From NCBI RefSeq assembly GCF_000284375.1, contig NC_017249.1:8487001-8551000 (forward strand): a DNA stretch of 64,000 bases, given 5' to 3'. Position 1 is the stretch's first letter; the number at the start of each line of letters is the position of its first letter. The position numbers and the translations under genes were made by a program. Under the pieces are notes generated by a model that was not told the DNA's origin, ran no database searches, and saw only the letters and a program-made list of their open reading frames with translations. Source of the stretch: Bradyrhizobium japonicum USDA 6 (lineage in GTDB: Bacteria; Pseudomonadota; Alphaproteobacteria; Rhizobiales; Xanthobacteraceae). This document shows, piece after piece, positions 62,978-64,000 of the stretch.

Positions 62978-63382
62978 ATGAACGATCGGCCTGCGAGTTG
63001 GCGAATGCCCACCCCGAAGCAAATGGAAAAGCTAGCCGCCTCAATGGGAAAGAAAGCCGCGAGGGAGCGTTCGCTCGGTCCCAAGGACGACATGCCGGAC
63101 GAGTACTGGCATGCCCTCCTCGATGATGCCGATGACCAGGCCGCGGTTTCGGGACGTTCGAGCCCCGGCCAGCGCCTCTGTGAGATGCCGCAGCATGTCC
63201 TGCGGGTTTCCTGCCGCAGGTGCGAGCGCATTGTTGAGATCCAGAAAGCGGATGCCGCCCGTCTCTACGGGCAACAGGCGAGCTGGAAGGAGGTCGGGCA
63301 CCGTTTGCTGGACAACACATGCCAGAACCGAACCGGCCGCCACGAGGAGGACGGTTGCTGGCCGGCCTTCGGGCCGGTTTGA
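62978..63382 (+). CDS. Hypothetical protein with CxxC pair
   Basis: 134 aa from ATG 62978, divergent from ku with about 120 bp between. Residues 50-110 contain RVSCRRCERIVEIQKADAAR and a later DNTCQNRTGRHEEDGCWP, four or more cysteines that could bind zinc. The N-terminal part is charged and disordered-looking. No known family. Confidence 0.6.
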   Translation: MNDRPASWRMPTPKQMEKLAASMGKKAARERSLGPKDDMPDEYWHALLDDADDQAAVSGRSSPGQRLCEMPQHVLRVSCRRCERIVEIQKADAARLYGQQASWKEVGHRLLDNTCQNRTGRHEEDGCWPAFGPV

Positions 63383-64000
63383 CCGATCCCCCCTGCGTCG
63401 GCCCCGGATGGCTCCGAAGCATCACCCGACGCCGCTCTCCGGCGGCGACCGGAAAGCCCTTGGCAAGGAGCTCGGCAACCCGAAGCCTATGATTACGCTT
63501 CGTCCAAATTGCGTGCGTTCACCGAGCAAGCGAGCGAAGCAACCACAGACCAGTTGGACTGAAAGTTAAATGAGGCATATCACGAAAGTGATCGATACCC
63601 GCACCTAGGACGACGTTGGCGCGGCCGCCACCAAGCCTTCTCCGCGCCGGCCCATATCGGCTCAAACAGCAGCTCGTCGCAATTGAGCTATCGCCCGCGC
63701 GTTGATTGTATGTGCCAATGGGCACTGGCGATCTCGAGGCGGATAGCACCAACGGAAGGATTCGCAATAGCAGCAGCGTTGAGCAGAACGTTGCCGTTAC
63801 TCAGCGTTGCCACACATTTCGAATCCCCACATCTGCCCCTTGCTTCTCGGCAAGCGCACTCCTCCGACGAATAGAATCGCGTCGATGCCGCCCGCATAAA
63901 GCTCGATCACCGTTAGTCCCTCGCAGATCGCGATTCGGCTAACATGATCGAGATAACAAAGCGCCCGAAGGGCGTTGGTCTGCACGATCCACTCCGTCTT
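63383..64000. other. Terminal stretch without a clear gene
   Basis: No convincing full gene. A 62-codon frame on the minus strand (63797-63985) has acceptable composition (ICEGLTVIELYAGGIDAILF) and might be a gene end or a small protein, but I cannot support it further. Confidence 0.35.

Overview
The window looks like a Bradyrhizobium-type alphaproteobacterium (Rhizobiales). It has high GC, typical rhizobial protein families (a peptide-type ABC operon with an FMN monooxygenase, a Ku protein, small secreted proteins) and a CAT-anticodon tRNA used as an integration site. I ran no database search; family names rest on motifs I can read.

Layout. (1) 1-7335, chromosomal: a minus-strand operon of an LLM-class FMN monooxygenase followed by a complete peptide-type ABC importer (binding protein, two permeases, one fused double ATPase), with the transporter genes overlapping by 4 nt. 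(2) 7336-52534: a genomic island of about 45.1 kb in the 3' end of the tRNA gene. Its boundaries are a 48-bp direct repeat (7365-7412 and 52487-52534), and a tyrosine integrase with an excisionase-like gene lies just inside the right end. The island carries: small secreted proteins (8.9-9.9 kb); a defence block of about 21 kb (9.9-31.3 kb) containing a class-1-type DISARM locus (drmD, drmMI, drmA, drmB, drmC) led by a C5 methyltransferase, with an AspBHI/Mrr-like nuclease gene embedded (frameshifted at a T6 run), a Vsr endonuclease and a trailing three-gene unit (PD-(D/E)XK protein, unknown protein, two-HKD phospholipase-D-like protein); a divergent nuclease-like gene (32.0 kb); a cassette of secreted or membrane proteins including a thiaminase-I-like protein and a trypsin-like protease with a very long C-terminal region (33-40 kb); a lone tape-measure protein with murein-hydrolase domains (41-44 kb); a serine recombinase; and a plasmid/phage-like maintenance region (46-51 kb) with ribbon-helix-helix proteins, a Rep-like helix-turn-helix protein beside four short tandem repeats, and a CI-type repressor. 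(3) 52535-64000: beyond the right attachment site lies a Lamassu/ABC-three-component-like system with a SIR2 effector, a DUF3800 gene and an MltR/HEPN-like gene, a gene remnant, a small XRE regulator and ku.

How it fits together: the DISARM genes form one minus-strand run from 31.3 to 14.8 kb in which every junction overlaps by 1 or 4 nt (counting the repaired nuclease frame), implying one translationally coupled transcript. Two methyltransferases would mark self DNA, DrmA/B/C/D would act on unmarked DNA, and Vsr is what one expects beside a C5 methyltransferase. Several genes show frame irregularities (the nuclease gene, the Rep-like gene, the SIR2 gene tail); they may be real phase variation or decay, or assembly indels, and are flagged separately.
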